Source: Peptococcus simiae (GTDB lineage: Bacteria; Bacillota; Peptococcia; Peptococcales; Peptococcaceae). From it: 64,000 bases of DNA. The notes beneath the pieces were generated by a model, which was not told the origin of the DNA, ran no database searches, and saw only the letters and a program-made list of their open reading frames with translations. The position numbers were made by a program, and so were the translations under genes. Shown piece after piece: positions 1 through 7,273 of the stretch. The stretch spans positions 1 through 64,000 of the forward strand of contig NZ_JBJUVG010000010.1 of assembly GCF_046097595.1 (NCBI RefSeq). The letters are read 5' to 3'. Within the stretch, counting starts at the first letter, position 1, and each line of letters starts with the position of its first letter.

Positions 1-1
1 T

Positions 2-478
2 TACAAAGCCTTGGAGGCCCCTCGAAAGCCTTTTACAGCAGACCAGCTGCGGATGCTGGAGCTGGTGAACGCCGCCCGGGCAGAGCATGGACTACAGCCT
101 GTTAAGCTCTCTCCAGCCCTCTGTGAAGGGGCTGAGATTAGGGCGAGGGAGTTTGGAATTGATCAGAAAAGGATTGGTGCAACTAATTACGATAATTATG
201 TAAAAGCTAAAAATAATGGTTGGGATCCACACAACAGATTAGATGGAAAAGAATATGATACTGTTTTGCTAGAAATAGGACTTGCTTCAGCAGGTATTTC
301 AATGCGAGAAAATTTAGCTGCACTCCCCCCCGTTCTAAGTACACCTGAAAATGCTATGAAAGGCTGGATGGAATCTCCTGGACATCGTGCGAATATTTTA
401 AACCCATTTAATGTATATATGGGAATTGCTCATAGCGATTCTACAGCTTGGGATAACTGGGCTCAGCTTTTCCAATAA
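2..478 (+). CDS. CAP-domain (SCP/PR1-like) surface protein, 5' end outside window
   Basis: This is the C-terminal part of a secreted CAP-superfamily protein. The frame is already open at base 2 and matches the C-terminal third of the protein at 10340-11701: both have YxALEAPRKPFTADQLRMLEL, a motif ending LSPALCEGA, and the CAP signature SPGHRANILNP. The TTG at 11 is an internal codon rather than a start, because the homologous sequence continues upstream. Family knowledge says CAP domains are extracellular; the bacterial role is mostly unknown. A strong terminator follows the stop. The signal peptide and any copper-amine-oxidase-N domain would lie upstream of the window. Confidence 0.85.
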   Translation, partial: YKALEAPRKPFTADQLRMLELVNAARAEHGLQPVKLSPALCEGAEIRAREFGIDQKRIGATNYDNYVKAKNNGWDPHNRLDGKEYDTVLLEIGLASAGISMRENLAALPPVLSTPENAMKGWMESPGHRANILNPFNVYMGIAHSDSTAWDNWAQLFQ

Positions 479-485
479 AAATATA

Positions 486-513
486 AAAAAGTCGGGTTAT
501 CCCGACTTTTTTG
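486..513 (+). terminator. Rho-independent terminator after CAP gene
   Basis: A GTCGGG/CCCGAC stem with a TTAT loop is followed by a T-run directly after the CAP gene stop. Confidence 0.85.
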
Positions 514-601
514 CTTATCATTAGTATTTTAGAATATGACACAAAAAGAAAAGTATGGTAAATTAGTTACAATATCTCATTAAAACAGGAGGATTAAAGT
601 T

Positions 602-814
602 ATGAATACGTCTGATCAATATTCTGTGATTCTATGTCCTTTTTGCGGCTCCATGGATTTAGAAGCTGTATATGACGAACATAGCGACAACTTTTCTATA
701 GGAAATCTTTTTCGGAGAGGTCTTCTAGGATTGATTTTTTCAGTCGCTCGTGGCAGCAGACAAAACGCTTTTTGGGTTTGTCAAAATTGCGGGCACCAAT
801 TCCCTATTCAATAA
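602..814 (+). CDS. Small zinc-ribbon protein (70 aa)
   Basis: This is a short protein of unknown function with two CxxC pairs, CPFCGS near residue 12 and CQNCGH near residue 60, which together would form a zinc ribbon. A hydrophobic stretch (LLGLIFSVA) lies between them. The ATG is preceded by AGGAGG at good spacing. It lies 18-30 bp ahead of the next membrane-protein gene and is probably co-transcribed with it. I do not recognise a named family. Confidence 0.7.
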   Translation: MNTSDQYSVILCPFCGSMDLEAVYDEHSDNFSIGNLFRRGLLGLIFSVARGSRQNAFWVCQNCGHQFPIQ

Positions 815-843
815 AATCCAATATATAGATAGTGGAGGAAAAT

Positions 844-1527
844 ATGAATAAGAATGAGGCAATGAAGTCTGTCTATGAGGCATTACCTATTTTGCAAGAA
901 ATAAACCGCTTGTATTTTAAAGCCCGAAGTATAGAGCAACAAGCTTCAGTAGCAATGGTAAAAACCCAGAGAAGTAAGGCTAGGATATCTTGGATTCCTG
1001 CAATAATCGCAGCCTTCATTGTTTTTTATTTACTAGATATTTTTTTCAAACTTTTTATTGCGGGAAGAAGCGGCTACATTGTTCCTATTTTTATTATTAG
1101 CAGCTTGATATTATGTTTTGTTATCTATAAATTTATAAGAAAATCCTTAAATTTTAATCCTAATGCACCTAATAAAGGACTCTCTGCGGCTAGGAATGAG
1201 ATAGACTTTATCTCAGATCAAATTTTTAGATTGGCAAGTGAGAATACTGAAATATTGGAAAAAATACCAAGGGACTATAGGAATTATGAGGCTGTAAGTT
1301 ATTTTGAAAAATTATTTGCTAATGGACAAGCCGATTCTATGAAAGAAGCGGTCAACTTATTTGATGAATATGTACACAGATCTAAGATGGAGAGCAACAC
1401 CGAGCGTTCTCTAATGATTGCTAGACAGCAGTCTCTAATGCTACAAAATATAGAATTCAACTCAGCACGAGCAGCTGATGCTGCTTCCGTGGGAGCATTT
1501 TTTTCTGTACTTAACTATTTAAAGTAA
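844..1527 (+). CDS. Two-TM membrane protein of unknown function
   Basis: The protein is about 227 residues with two adjacent membrane segments around residues 50-70 and 80-105 (WIPAIIAAFIVFYLLDIFF, then IVPIFIISSLILCFVIYKF). A charged helical C-terminal half follows. I chose the ATG at 844 because GGAGG lies five bases upstream; the in-frame GTG at 832 overlaps that ribosome binding site. No family is recognised. It follows the zinc-ribbon gene closely, so the two may work together. Confidence 0.7.
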   Translation: MNKNEAMKSVYEALPILQEINRLYFKARSIEQQASVAMVKTQRSKARISWIPAIIAAFIVFYLLDIFFKLFIAGRSGYIVPIFIISSLILCFVIYKFIRKSLNFNPNAPNKGLSAARNEIDFISDQIFRLASENTEILEKIPRDYRNYEAVSYFEKLFANGQADSMKEAVNLFDEYVHRSKMESNTERSLMIARQQSLMLQNIEFNSARAADAASVGAFFSVLNYLK

Positions 1528-1609
1528 AAATACAGGCCAGAAACATCGTAAGTTTTATCTATAGAAAAAGAGCCGATCATTTTAGAGTGAACCCAAAAAG
1601 CTGGACCAA

Positions 1610-1648
1610 AGAGATAAGTACATTCCTTGTGCTTGTCTCTCTTTTTTA
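1610..1648 (+). terminator. Rho-independent terminator
   Basis: An AGAGATAAG / CTTGTCTCT stem (one G-U pair) is followed by a T-run. It is placed to end the 602-1527 transcript before the promoter at 1663. Confidence 0.7.
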
Positions 1649-1662
1649 TATACACTTTACGA

Positions 1663-1691
1663 TTAACTACATCTAGTGTGCGTGGTATTAT
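1663..1691 (+). promoter_or_regulatory. Promoter of the CAP surface-protein gene
   Basis: TTAACT and TATTAT are spaced by 17 bp. The same promoter block, with TTGACT as the -35 box, lies upstream of the paralogue on the minus strand (11746-11774). The conservation between the two supports function. Confidence 0.7.
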
Positions 1692-1735
1692 ATACCTAAC
1701 GAATAATACGCTAACCAAACACAGGAGGAATATCC

Positions 1736-3064
1736 ATGAAAGGAAGCCTAACTAAAAAAGCAACGGCAGCTGTTTTAGCAGCAGCCCTCTTGGCTAGCAC
1801 TGCCCCCGTACAGGCTGCGGAAAGCCATGCAAGAGACATTACCATCACAGTAGACGGACGTACAATCCCCCAGACAGACCAGAAAGCCTTTATTAAGGAT
1901 AACCGGACCATGGTCCCCTTACGGACCGTCATGGAAGGCTTAAATATGGGCGTTGAATGGAACAACGAAAATCGATCTATTACCGTAAAAAACCCGGCCA
2001 AGGCTGAAACCTATACCTTTTATGCAGACAAGCCCTATTTCCTGCGCTACAAAAAAACAGGTACGGATTTTATAAAGCTGGACGTGGCCCCCTATATTAC
2101 CTCCAGTAACCGAACCGTCATGCCCCTCCGGGCCATTGGCGAGACCTACGGCAAGGTAGACTGGAATAACGATACCAGTACCGTGGTTATTACCGGGACT
2201 GCTACTAACCCGGTCCAGCCTCAAGCACCGACTAACCCAGTACAACCGGCCAACCCGGTCCAGCCGGCTATTCCTACACAACCTAGCGTACAACCCACCA
2301 ACCCTGTCCAACCCAGCGTAACGCCTAGCAAGCCTTCCAGTAAGGTGAATACACCCGGTAACCCCTTTACCCCTCCAGTACAAAAGGGAGCCTTAACTAG
2401 CGAAGAATTAGCCTGGTTAAAGGACCATGCTCAGTCAGGCCCCCAGACAGAGGAAGACCTGGCTAGATATGAGGCGTTCAAGACTAGAAAGGGCCTCAGT
2501 AGCGAAGAAATCGATCTAATGAATGCCTTTGCACGACAGGTGCCGGAGTTCAAGAAATTACAGGACCAAAAAACACATGCAAAAGTCCTTGAAGATATTC
2601 AGTACCAATCCTATGTGACGCCTTATTCTATTAAAGTATTTGAAGAAACCAATAACTACAGAGCTATGAATGGGTTGAAACCTTTGAAGTTATCGCCTTT
2701 TCTTTGCAAAGCAGCAAGCATTAGAGCAAATGAGTGCTTAAAATATCCTAACGTTAAAACCATTGAAGAATTTAGATATTGGCGATCACAAGGAAATAAT
2801 TCGCACACGAGACCTAACGGTATGCCTTCAAATTCGATTATGCGTGATTTAGGTTACCCGTGGGATACAACTGGTGAGAATTTACTATCCCTCTATAATA
2901 TGCCTCTACTTGAAGCTGAAGTAGCTGCCATTGAAGACACTAGAGATCTGTACGAGTCTCCTGGACACCGTGCTAATATGCTGAACCCTAACTTCACATA
3001 TATGGGTGCGGCTAGAGCTCATACAACTTATAGTCAAAAATCCATCCAATTTTTTTGTAGTTGA
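1736..3064 (+). CDS. Secreted copper-amine-oxidase-N / CAP domain protein
   Basis: This is a 442-residue surface protein. A signal peptide covers residues 1-28 (lysine-rich start, alanine/leucine core, cleavage near VQAAES). Copper-amine-oxidase-like N-terminal domains follow: VDGRTIPQTDQKAF, TMVPLRTVMEGL, then VMPLRAIGETYGKVDWN. A Pro/Gln/Asn-rich linker (about residues 160-205) precedes a C-terminal CAP domain ending in SPGHRANMLNP. Despite the name, these N-domains lack oxidase chemistry and are common on surface proteins of Gram-positive anaerobes. The first 80 codons and the promoter are nearly identical to those of 10340-11701, while the C-terminal half differs strongly, which suggests recombination between paralogues. 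Confidence 0.9.
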   Translation: MKGSLTKKATAAVLAAALLASTAPVQAAESHARDITITVDGRTIPQTDQKAFIKDNRTMVPLRTVMEGLNMGVEWNNENRSITVKNPAKAETYTFYADKPYFLRYKKTGTDFIKLDVAPYITSSNRTVMPLRAIGETYGKVDWNNDTSTVVITGTATNPVQPQAPTNPVQPANPVQPAIPTQPSVQPTNPVQPSVTPSKPSSKVNTPGNPFTPPVQKGALTSEELAWLKDHAQSGPQTEEDLARYEAFKTRKGLSSEEIDLMNAFARQVPEFKKLQDQKTHAKVLEDIQYQSYVTPYSIKVFEETNNYRAMNGLKPLKLSPFLCKAASIRANECLKYPNVKTIEEFRYWRSQGNNSHTRPNGMPSNSIMRDLGYPWDTTGENLLSLYNMPLLEAEVAAIEDTRDLYESPGHRANMLNPNFTYMGAARAHTTYSQKSIQFFCS

Positions 3065-3074
3065 ATCCTGCAAA

Positions 3075-3110
3075 TAAGCGACCGAAGCAAAAGCGACGGT
3101 CGCTTTTTTG
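3075..3110 (+). terminator. Rho-independent terminator
   Basis: An AAGCGACC / GGTCGCTT stem with a T-run begins 11 bp after the CAP gene stop. Confidence 0.8.
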
Positions 3111-3176
3111 AGGGATCGGTTCACGTTATCAGCATTATAGAGGATAATCTCTAGCTTCAATCCAACTAGAATCTTT

Positions 3177-3440
3177 GTGGTAAGCGAAAGCGAGCTGGAT
3201 AAGCTCCGCAAGCAACACGCCGTTACCCTCACGAACACCGCCAACGCCACCGGTGAAAACGGTACAGGCGGTGCCACAGACGATAAAGTCAAAGTCCCCC
3301 CGGTATTAGTGCCGGAAGAGGGAGGGAGTGAAGTACCGGGTAAGGATGTTAATCCCCCTAAAGGTGTACCCACCCTCGAAAAGACCGCTGAAAAGGATAT
3401 TGTAGACCTCTCCGCCCGAGATGGGCTCAGACTAAATGTA
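3177..3440 (+). pseudogene. Fragment of a DUF11-repeat surface protein gene
   Basis: This open stretch encodes part of a DUF11-type adhesin with no start signal. It is almost the same as residues 80-165 of the fragment at 13262-13806: both contain ELDKLRKQHAVTLTNTANAT, TDDKVKVPPVLVPEEGG and PTLEKT. The homology stops abruptly where the convergent abiF gene begins. The best reading is a remnant of a larger surface gene cut by insertion of the abiF cassette; the intact-looking DUF11 gene resumes on the other side at about 4515. Confidence 0.75.
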
Positions 3441-3447
3441 CTGCTTG

Positions 3448-4329
3448 CTAAAGAACTTCCTCCCAATTCTCAGGGAAACCCATAAAACTGAAATTGAAAG
3501 CACCTTGGTATTTATTAAAAGATTTTTTCAAATCCCTTAACAGAGAAGTCCATTGTTCATTAGAATTCAACATTCTTTTAATGATTAATAAAATAGGAAA
3601 TATTTTGTTTTGTTTTTTCTTATATTTTTCGTTTTCTATATAAAGGCGAGGGTTTTCTTTTAAAGGCATATTATATAGTCTGGTATAATGAGCGCAAATA
3701 TTTCTTACTTCTACAAGGCATAATATCCAATTTTTGAGATATTTTGGACTTGTATTAAATTGGTTAGAAATCTCCTTTTGATCTTCAAATTTTAAAATAC
3801 TAAAGAGGGAAGATAGAGTTCCAAATGACATAAGTTCAACAGCAGCCCAAATAGGAAAGTTACCATCATATTTTTTAAGATGATGCTTTACAAAGGGCTT
3901 GTTTTTTTGTCGTGCTATCTCTTTATCCAAATTATTTCGGATAAGGGTGTCTATAGGTTTGCCTTTTTTGTTTTTCTTATAGATGAAGTTGTTTTTATCC
4001 ATAAGAGCGGTCGAACCGTATTTTATTGATAGGTGATGTGTAATTTTTGCCCTCAGTTCTATTTCAATCTGCTCAATAGTTCTTATAAGATTATTCTTAA
4101 ATTGACTATCAAAACAATAAAGACTAAAAAGCTGCTCGATGGTAATACTGTCTTTATAATGTTCTCTATTGTTAAGCTTTTTTAGTCCAATCCCGTAGCC
4201 AGAAAGCCTGTAATAACTAACTTTCATTAAAACTTCTTTTGCAAAGTATTCATCGGATATTGTAAGATTGTGGTCATTTTTTAGCTTTTCAATTTGCTCA
4301 TCATATGTTAAGGGCGGCTTTAGCTGCAT
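3448..4329 (-). CDS. abiF: AbiF/AbiD-type (Abi_2 family) HEPN abortive-infection protein
   Basis: This 293-residue protein matches the Abi_2 family in length and motifs. An early SYYRLSGYG block lies near residue 40. The HEPN active-site motif RxxxxH appears as RNICAHYTRLYN near residue 210. HEPN proteins are usually metal-independent RNases. Members of this family act in phage exclusion and often have a small structured RNA directly upstream, which is also seen here at 4345-4411. The gene points against the surrounding surface genes and has its own promoter. It lies between two pieces of DUF11 coding sequence, so it looks like an inserted defence cassette. Confidence 0.85.
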   Translation of the reverse strand: MQLKPPLTYDEQIEKLKNDHNLTISDEYFAKEVLMKVSYYRLSGYGIGLKKLNNREHYKDSITIEQLFSLYCFDSQFKNNLIRTIEQIEIELRAKITHHLSIKYGSTALMDKNNFIYKKNKKGKPIDTLIRNNLDKEIARQKNKPFVKHHLKKYDGNFPIWAAVELMSFGTLSSLFSILKFEDQKEISNQFNTSPKYLKNWILCLVEVRNICAHYTRLYNMPLKENPRLYIENEKYKKKQNKIFPILLIIKRMLNSNEQWTSLLRDLKKSFNKYQGAFNFSFMGFPENWEEVL

Positions 4330-4344
4330 GGTAATCCTGCTCCT

Positions 4345-4411
4345 TGATATAAAAAAGCCCTCTCCGTGGTCCGCATGTAGAAATCTACATTAAGCGTGGA
4401 GAGGTTCTGTT
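4345..4411 (-). ncRNA. Small structured RNA upstream of abiF
   Basis: Read on the minus strand, the region between promoter and gene folds into a CCTCTCC / GGAGAGG outer stem (4398-4404 with 4359-4365). It encloses an ATGTAG / CTACAT hairpin and ends in a run of six T (4351-4356). This gives a leader or small RNA of about 65 nt that ends as an intrinsic terminator just before the abiF ribosome binding site. Structured RNAs upstream of abiF are known as a class (abiF RNA motif); assigning this copy to that class is inference from position and shape. Confidence 0.6.
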
Positions 4412-7137
4412 GGTATGATTATAGCATAGAAGCACAGAAAATCAATGGCTCATGTGCATTTTTAGGTGTAAAATCGCAAAATATAGATAAAAATGTTCTA
4501 AAAACAGATGGCAAGTCTAAGAATGACGCTAAAGAAGTAGTCGTAACAGACCTCATTGATCCGGCCTTAGACTTTGCAGGCTCTGTCACTGTAGATGGCA
4601 AGGGCCATAGCGACTTCTCCTATGATGAAGAAGCCCGGCTCCTAACCGTCAACCTCGGTGACGTGAAGATTGACCAGACCAAAAAGGTTGTTTTCAAGGT
4701 CACTGTTAATAAGACCGGGTATGGTAAGGAAGTAGAAAATATTGCTTCCGCTACTGCTAAAAATACCGGCGAAGTAACTGCACAGGCCAATAGTGGCATT
4801 GTCAAGATCAAAGACGGTAGTGCAGAACTTCTTATCGAAAAAGAAGCAGACAAACAAGCTGCTAAAGTTGGCGATAAGCTGATCTACACCCTCAAAGTTG
4901 CTAATAGCAAAAACGCTGAAGTGGATGCCCAAAATGCCGTTGTTAAAGATACCCTACCCAAGGGCCTCTCCTTTGACGGTATGGTAACTAAAGATGGTGC
5001 AGGTACTTCCTACAAATATGACCCGGCTACTAAGGCCATGGAGTTTCCGCTAGGCGATCTCAAGGTTGGCGAAGAAGTCACCCTAAAGGTTTATACCGTT
5101 GTAAATGAGGAAGCCTATGGCAAAGATATTGAAAACGTAGCTACCGTCACCGCTGATAATGCTACTGAAAAGAAAGCTACCAGCAAAATCACCACTGTAG
5201 ACAAGGGTAAAGCAGATGGTCGCACCGGGACTAAAACACCGTCTAAGACCCTCGTTAAACCCGGTGAACGTATGACTTACACCATTACCTTAACGAACAG
5301 CCCCAGTGCTACAGCAGACTGGGAAAACGTAACCATTACAGACCCCATCCCTGCCGGCATGATCTTCAAAGATGCGGTTGAAGTAAACGGTAAACGTACC
5401 AATGAATACTCCTTTGATGCTGCTACCAATACTTTAACCTTAAAGCCCGATCCGATTGCTCCAGGAGCCAAGCAAATCTACACCATTGATGTGGAAATTG
5501 CAGAAGGCATGGAAGGGAAGACCTTCACGAATATCGCCTACTTGACTGATGATATCACACCGAAAGAACCAGTCCCCTCTGTGCCGGTCAACGTTCCGGA
5601 TGGTAAAACCAAGCCCCTCATGAAAAAAGAAGCCTCTGTAAAAGAGACTAAAGAAGGGCAAGTATATACCTATACCGTAACGGTAGAAAACGGCTCCGGT
5701 AAAGATGTGGCCACTTGGAGAAACGTCACCTTGACCGACCTCCTACCGGGCGAAATCGCATTAAGCGGTATGGTCCTCGTAGATGGTAACCCCAGCCCTG
5801 TTCAAGTGACCTCTAATAACAGTTTTACAGCTGTCTTAGGGGATATTGAACCCGGCACCCATAAGACCGTCAAGTATGACGTTCGAGTAAAAGATGACAT
5901 CACGAAAGGTCAAGAAAAGACCCTGACTAATATCGCTACAGCAGCCGGCGACAACGGCATGGCCAAAGACAAGGCTGACGTGAAGTTAGGGAAGGGTAAA
6001 GGGGTTCCTGAGCTGCCATCTACTCCCCCTAGCGACAAAGGCGTTCTCTTAAGCAAGGACCCTGAAAAGGCCCATGTGGACCTGACAGATGATCCCTACA
6101 ACACCTATACCGTTACCCTGCAAAACAAGGATAACAAGGACTGGAAAGGCATCCGCCTCAAAGACAAGATTGACACCAGCTATGTTGTCCTCCTCCGTGA
6201 CAGCATCCGGATGAATGGCCTGTCCCTCAAAGAAGGTAAGGACTTCAGCTACGTTGTTGGTGATAACGGGGTAGACACCCTAGATATTAAAGTAGGAGAC
6301 GTTGCCGTTAACGGTACTGTTAAAGTAACCTTCAAGGTCAAACACAAAAACGATACCGCCGGCACGCCCTATGTTAATACTGTCAAAGCAGAATCTACCA
6401 GCCACAAGCCGGTAGAAGCAAACGCTGCCAGCGTAACTACCGTTAATCCTAAAGAAGTCACAGATAATCACCAGAAACTCTTCTCCGGTTATCCTAACGG
6501 CGAGTGGTGGCCTGATAACAACGCACCGGGTAAATTCTTATCCCGTCCTGAAGCAGCAGCCGTCATCCTCCGGTCTTACTCCAACTCAGATAAGATGGAC
6601 CAATGGATTGGCAATGCTAGAAACATTAAGATTGACCAAGGGTTCCCGGAAGGCTTTACAGCTAAAGGCCTGCAAGGCATGGATCTCCCCATTAAGATCA
6701 TGATGCAAAATGAACTGATGGGTCCGACCTTTGCTGATCCCTTCGCCTTTAGTGGCGACACGCCTCGCAACTCCGACATGGTAGAGTTCTACGAAACGAC
6801 CCCCCGGATTAAAGTCACCCGGAAGGAAATCGGGGACATAATTAAAGTCGTCCTCGGCCCTGAAGCCCTCGCTAAAGGGATTGCAGCCGGCTATGACTAC
6901 AACTCCACTGACCCCAACGTAGAAACCAGCCGGAGAGACTTTGCTAAAGAAATCTGCACCATTACTGGTCGAGATACCAACCCGGATATTAATGGTAACC
7001 GGATTCCGACTTTTACAGACGTTAATCCATCTGACCTGCTTATTGCAGAAGTTTCCATTTGGCACCAATTCACTTTGGATGAAAATGGTCATGAAAAATG
7101 GACTAAAGTCAATCCGAATGCAGGCGTAAAACCCTAA
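4396..7137 (+). CDS. Large DUF11-repeat surface protein with C-terminal SLH-like region (probably 5' truncated)
   Basis: The 913-codon frame encodes about six tandem DUF11-type beta domains, with recurring blocks such as VTDLIDPAL, VKDTLPKGLSFDG, ITDPIPAGMIF and LTDLLPGEIALSG. It ends in a segment resembling an SLH motif (GYPNGEWWPDNN followed by LSRPEAAAVILR) that could bind the cell wall. There is no signal peptide. The first 40 codons lie over the abiF promoter region and do not look like surface protein; repeat homology begins near 4515. I infer that the original 5' part was lost or displaced by the abiF insertion, so this may not be secreted. The GTG at 4396 has no good ribosome binding site. 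Confidence 0.75.
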   Translation: MERFCWYDYSIEAQKINGSCAFLGVKSQNIDKNVLKTDGKSKNDAKEVVVTDLIDPALDFAGSVTVDGKGHSDFSYDEEARLLTVNLGDVKIDQTKKVVFKVTVNKTGYGKEVENIASATAKNTGEVTAQANSGIVKIKDGSAELLIEKEADKQAAKVGDKLIYTLKVANSKNAEVDAQNAVVKDTLPKGLSFDGMVTKDGAGTSYKYDPATKAMEFPLGDLKVGEEVTLKVYTVVNEEAYGKDIENVATVTADNATEKKATSKITTVDKGKADGRTGTKTPSKTLVKPGERMTYTITLTNSPSATADWENVTITDPIPAGMIFKDAVEVNGKRTNEYSFDAATNTLTLKPDPIAPGAKQIYTIDVEIAEGMEGKTFTNIAYLTDDITPKEPVPSVPVNVPDGKTKPLMKKEASVKETKEGQVYTYTVTVENGSGKDVATWRNVTLTDLLPGEIALSGMVLVDGNPSPVQVTSNNSFTAVLGDIEPGTHKTVKYDVRVKDDITKGQEKTLTNIATAAGDNGMAKDKADVKLGKGKGVPELPSTPPSDKGVLLSKDPEKAHVDLTDDPYNTYTVTLQNKDNKDWKGIRLKDKIDTSYVVLLRDSIRMNGLSLKEGKDFSYVVGDNGVDTLDIKVGDVAVNGTVKVTFKVKHKNDTAGTPYVNTVKAESTSHKPVEANAASVTTVNPKEVTDNHQKLFSGYPNGEWWPDNNAPGKFLSRPEAAAVILRSYSNSDKMDQWIGNARNIKIDQGFPEGFTAKGLQGMDLPIKIMMQNELMGPTFADPFAFSGDTPRNSDMVEFYETTPRIKVTRKEIGDIIKVVLGPEALAKGIAAGYDYNSTDPNVETSRRDFAKEICTITGRDTNPDINGNRIPTFTDVNPSDLLIAEVSIWHQFTLDENGHEKWTKVNPNAGVKP
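4418..4445 (-). promoter_or_regulatory. Promoter of the abiF RNA and gene
   Basis: On the minus strand, TTGATT and TATAAT are spaced by 16 bp. Transcription would begin near 4411, at the 5' edge of the hairpin RNA. Confidence 0.65.
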
Positions 7138-7149
7138 TAGAAGGCAACA

Positions 7150-7183
7150 AAAAAGAGGTAGCTTAATCGCTGCCTCTTTTTTA
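7150..7183 (+). terminator. Rho-independent terminator
   Basis: An AGAGGTAGC / GCTGCCTCT hairpin is followed by six T. It belongs to the same hairpin type as the terminators at 30453 and 31199. Confidence 0.85.
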
Positions 7184-7273
7184 TTTAACGTAAAAGATGG
7201 TGACATAAAATAGCTAATATGGTAGATTCAATATATAGTATTCTGATAATTCTTTCCCAGCGGAGGATATGTT

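Noticed and set aside
1940..2383. Minus-strand open frame inside the CAP gene
   Set aside because: It is a shadow of the Pro/Gln-rich linker and the copper-amine-oxidase-N codons, with no ribosome binding site.
4345..4411. abiF leader hairpin as a type VI CRISPR repeat
   Set aside because: There is a single copy with no spacer, and the gene is an Abi_2 protein of 293 residues with one HEPN motif, not Cas13.
6586..7206. Minus-strand open frame inside the DUF11 gene
   Set aside because: It is a shadow of the repeat codons; no start signal is present and the composition is unlike the other genes.
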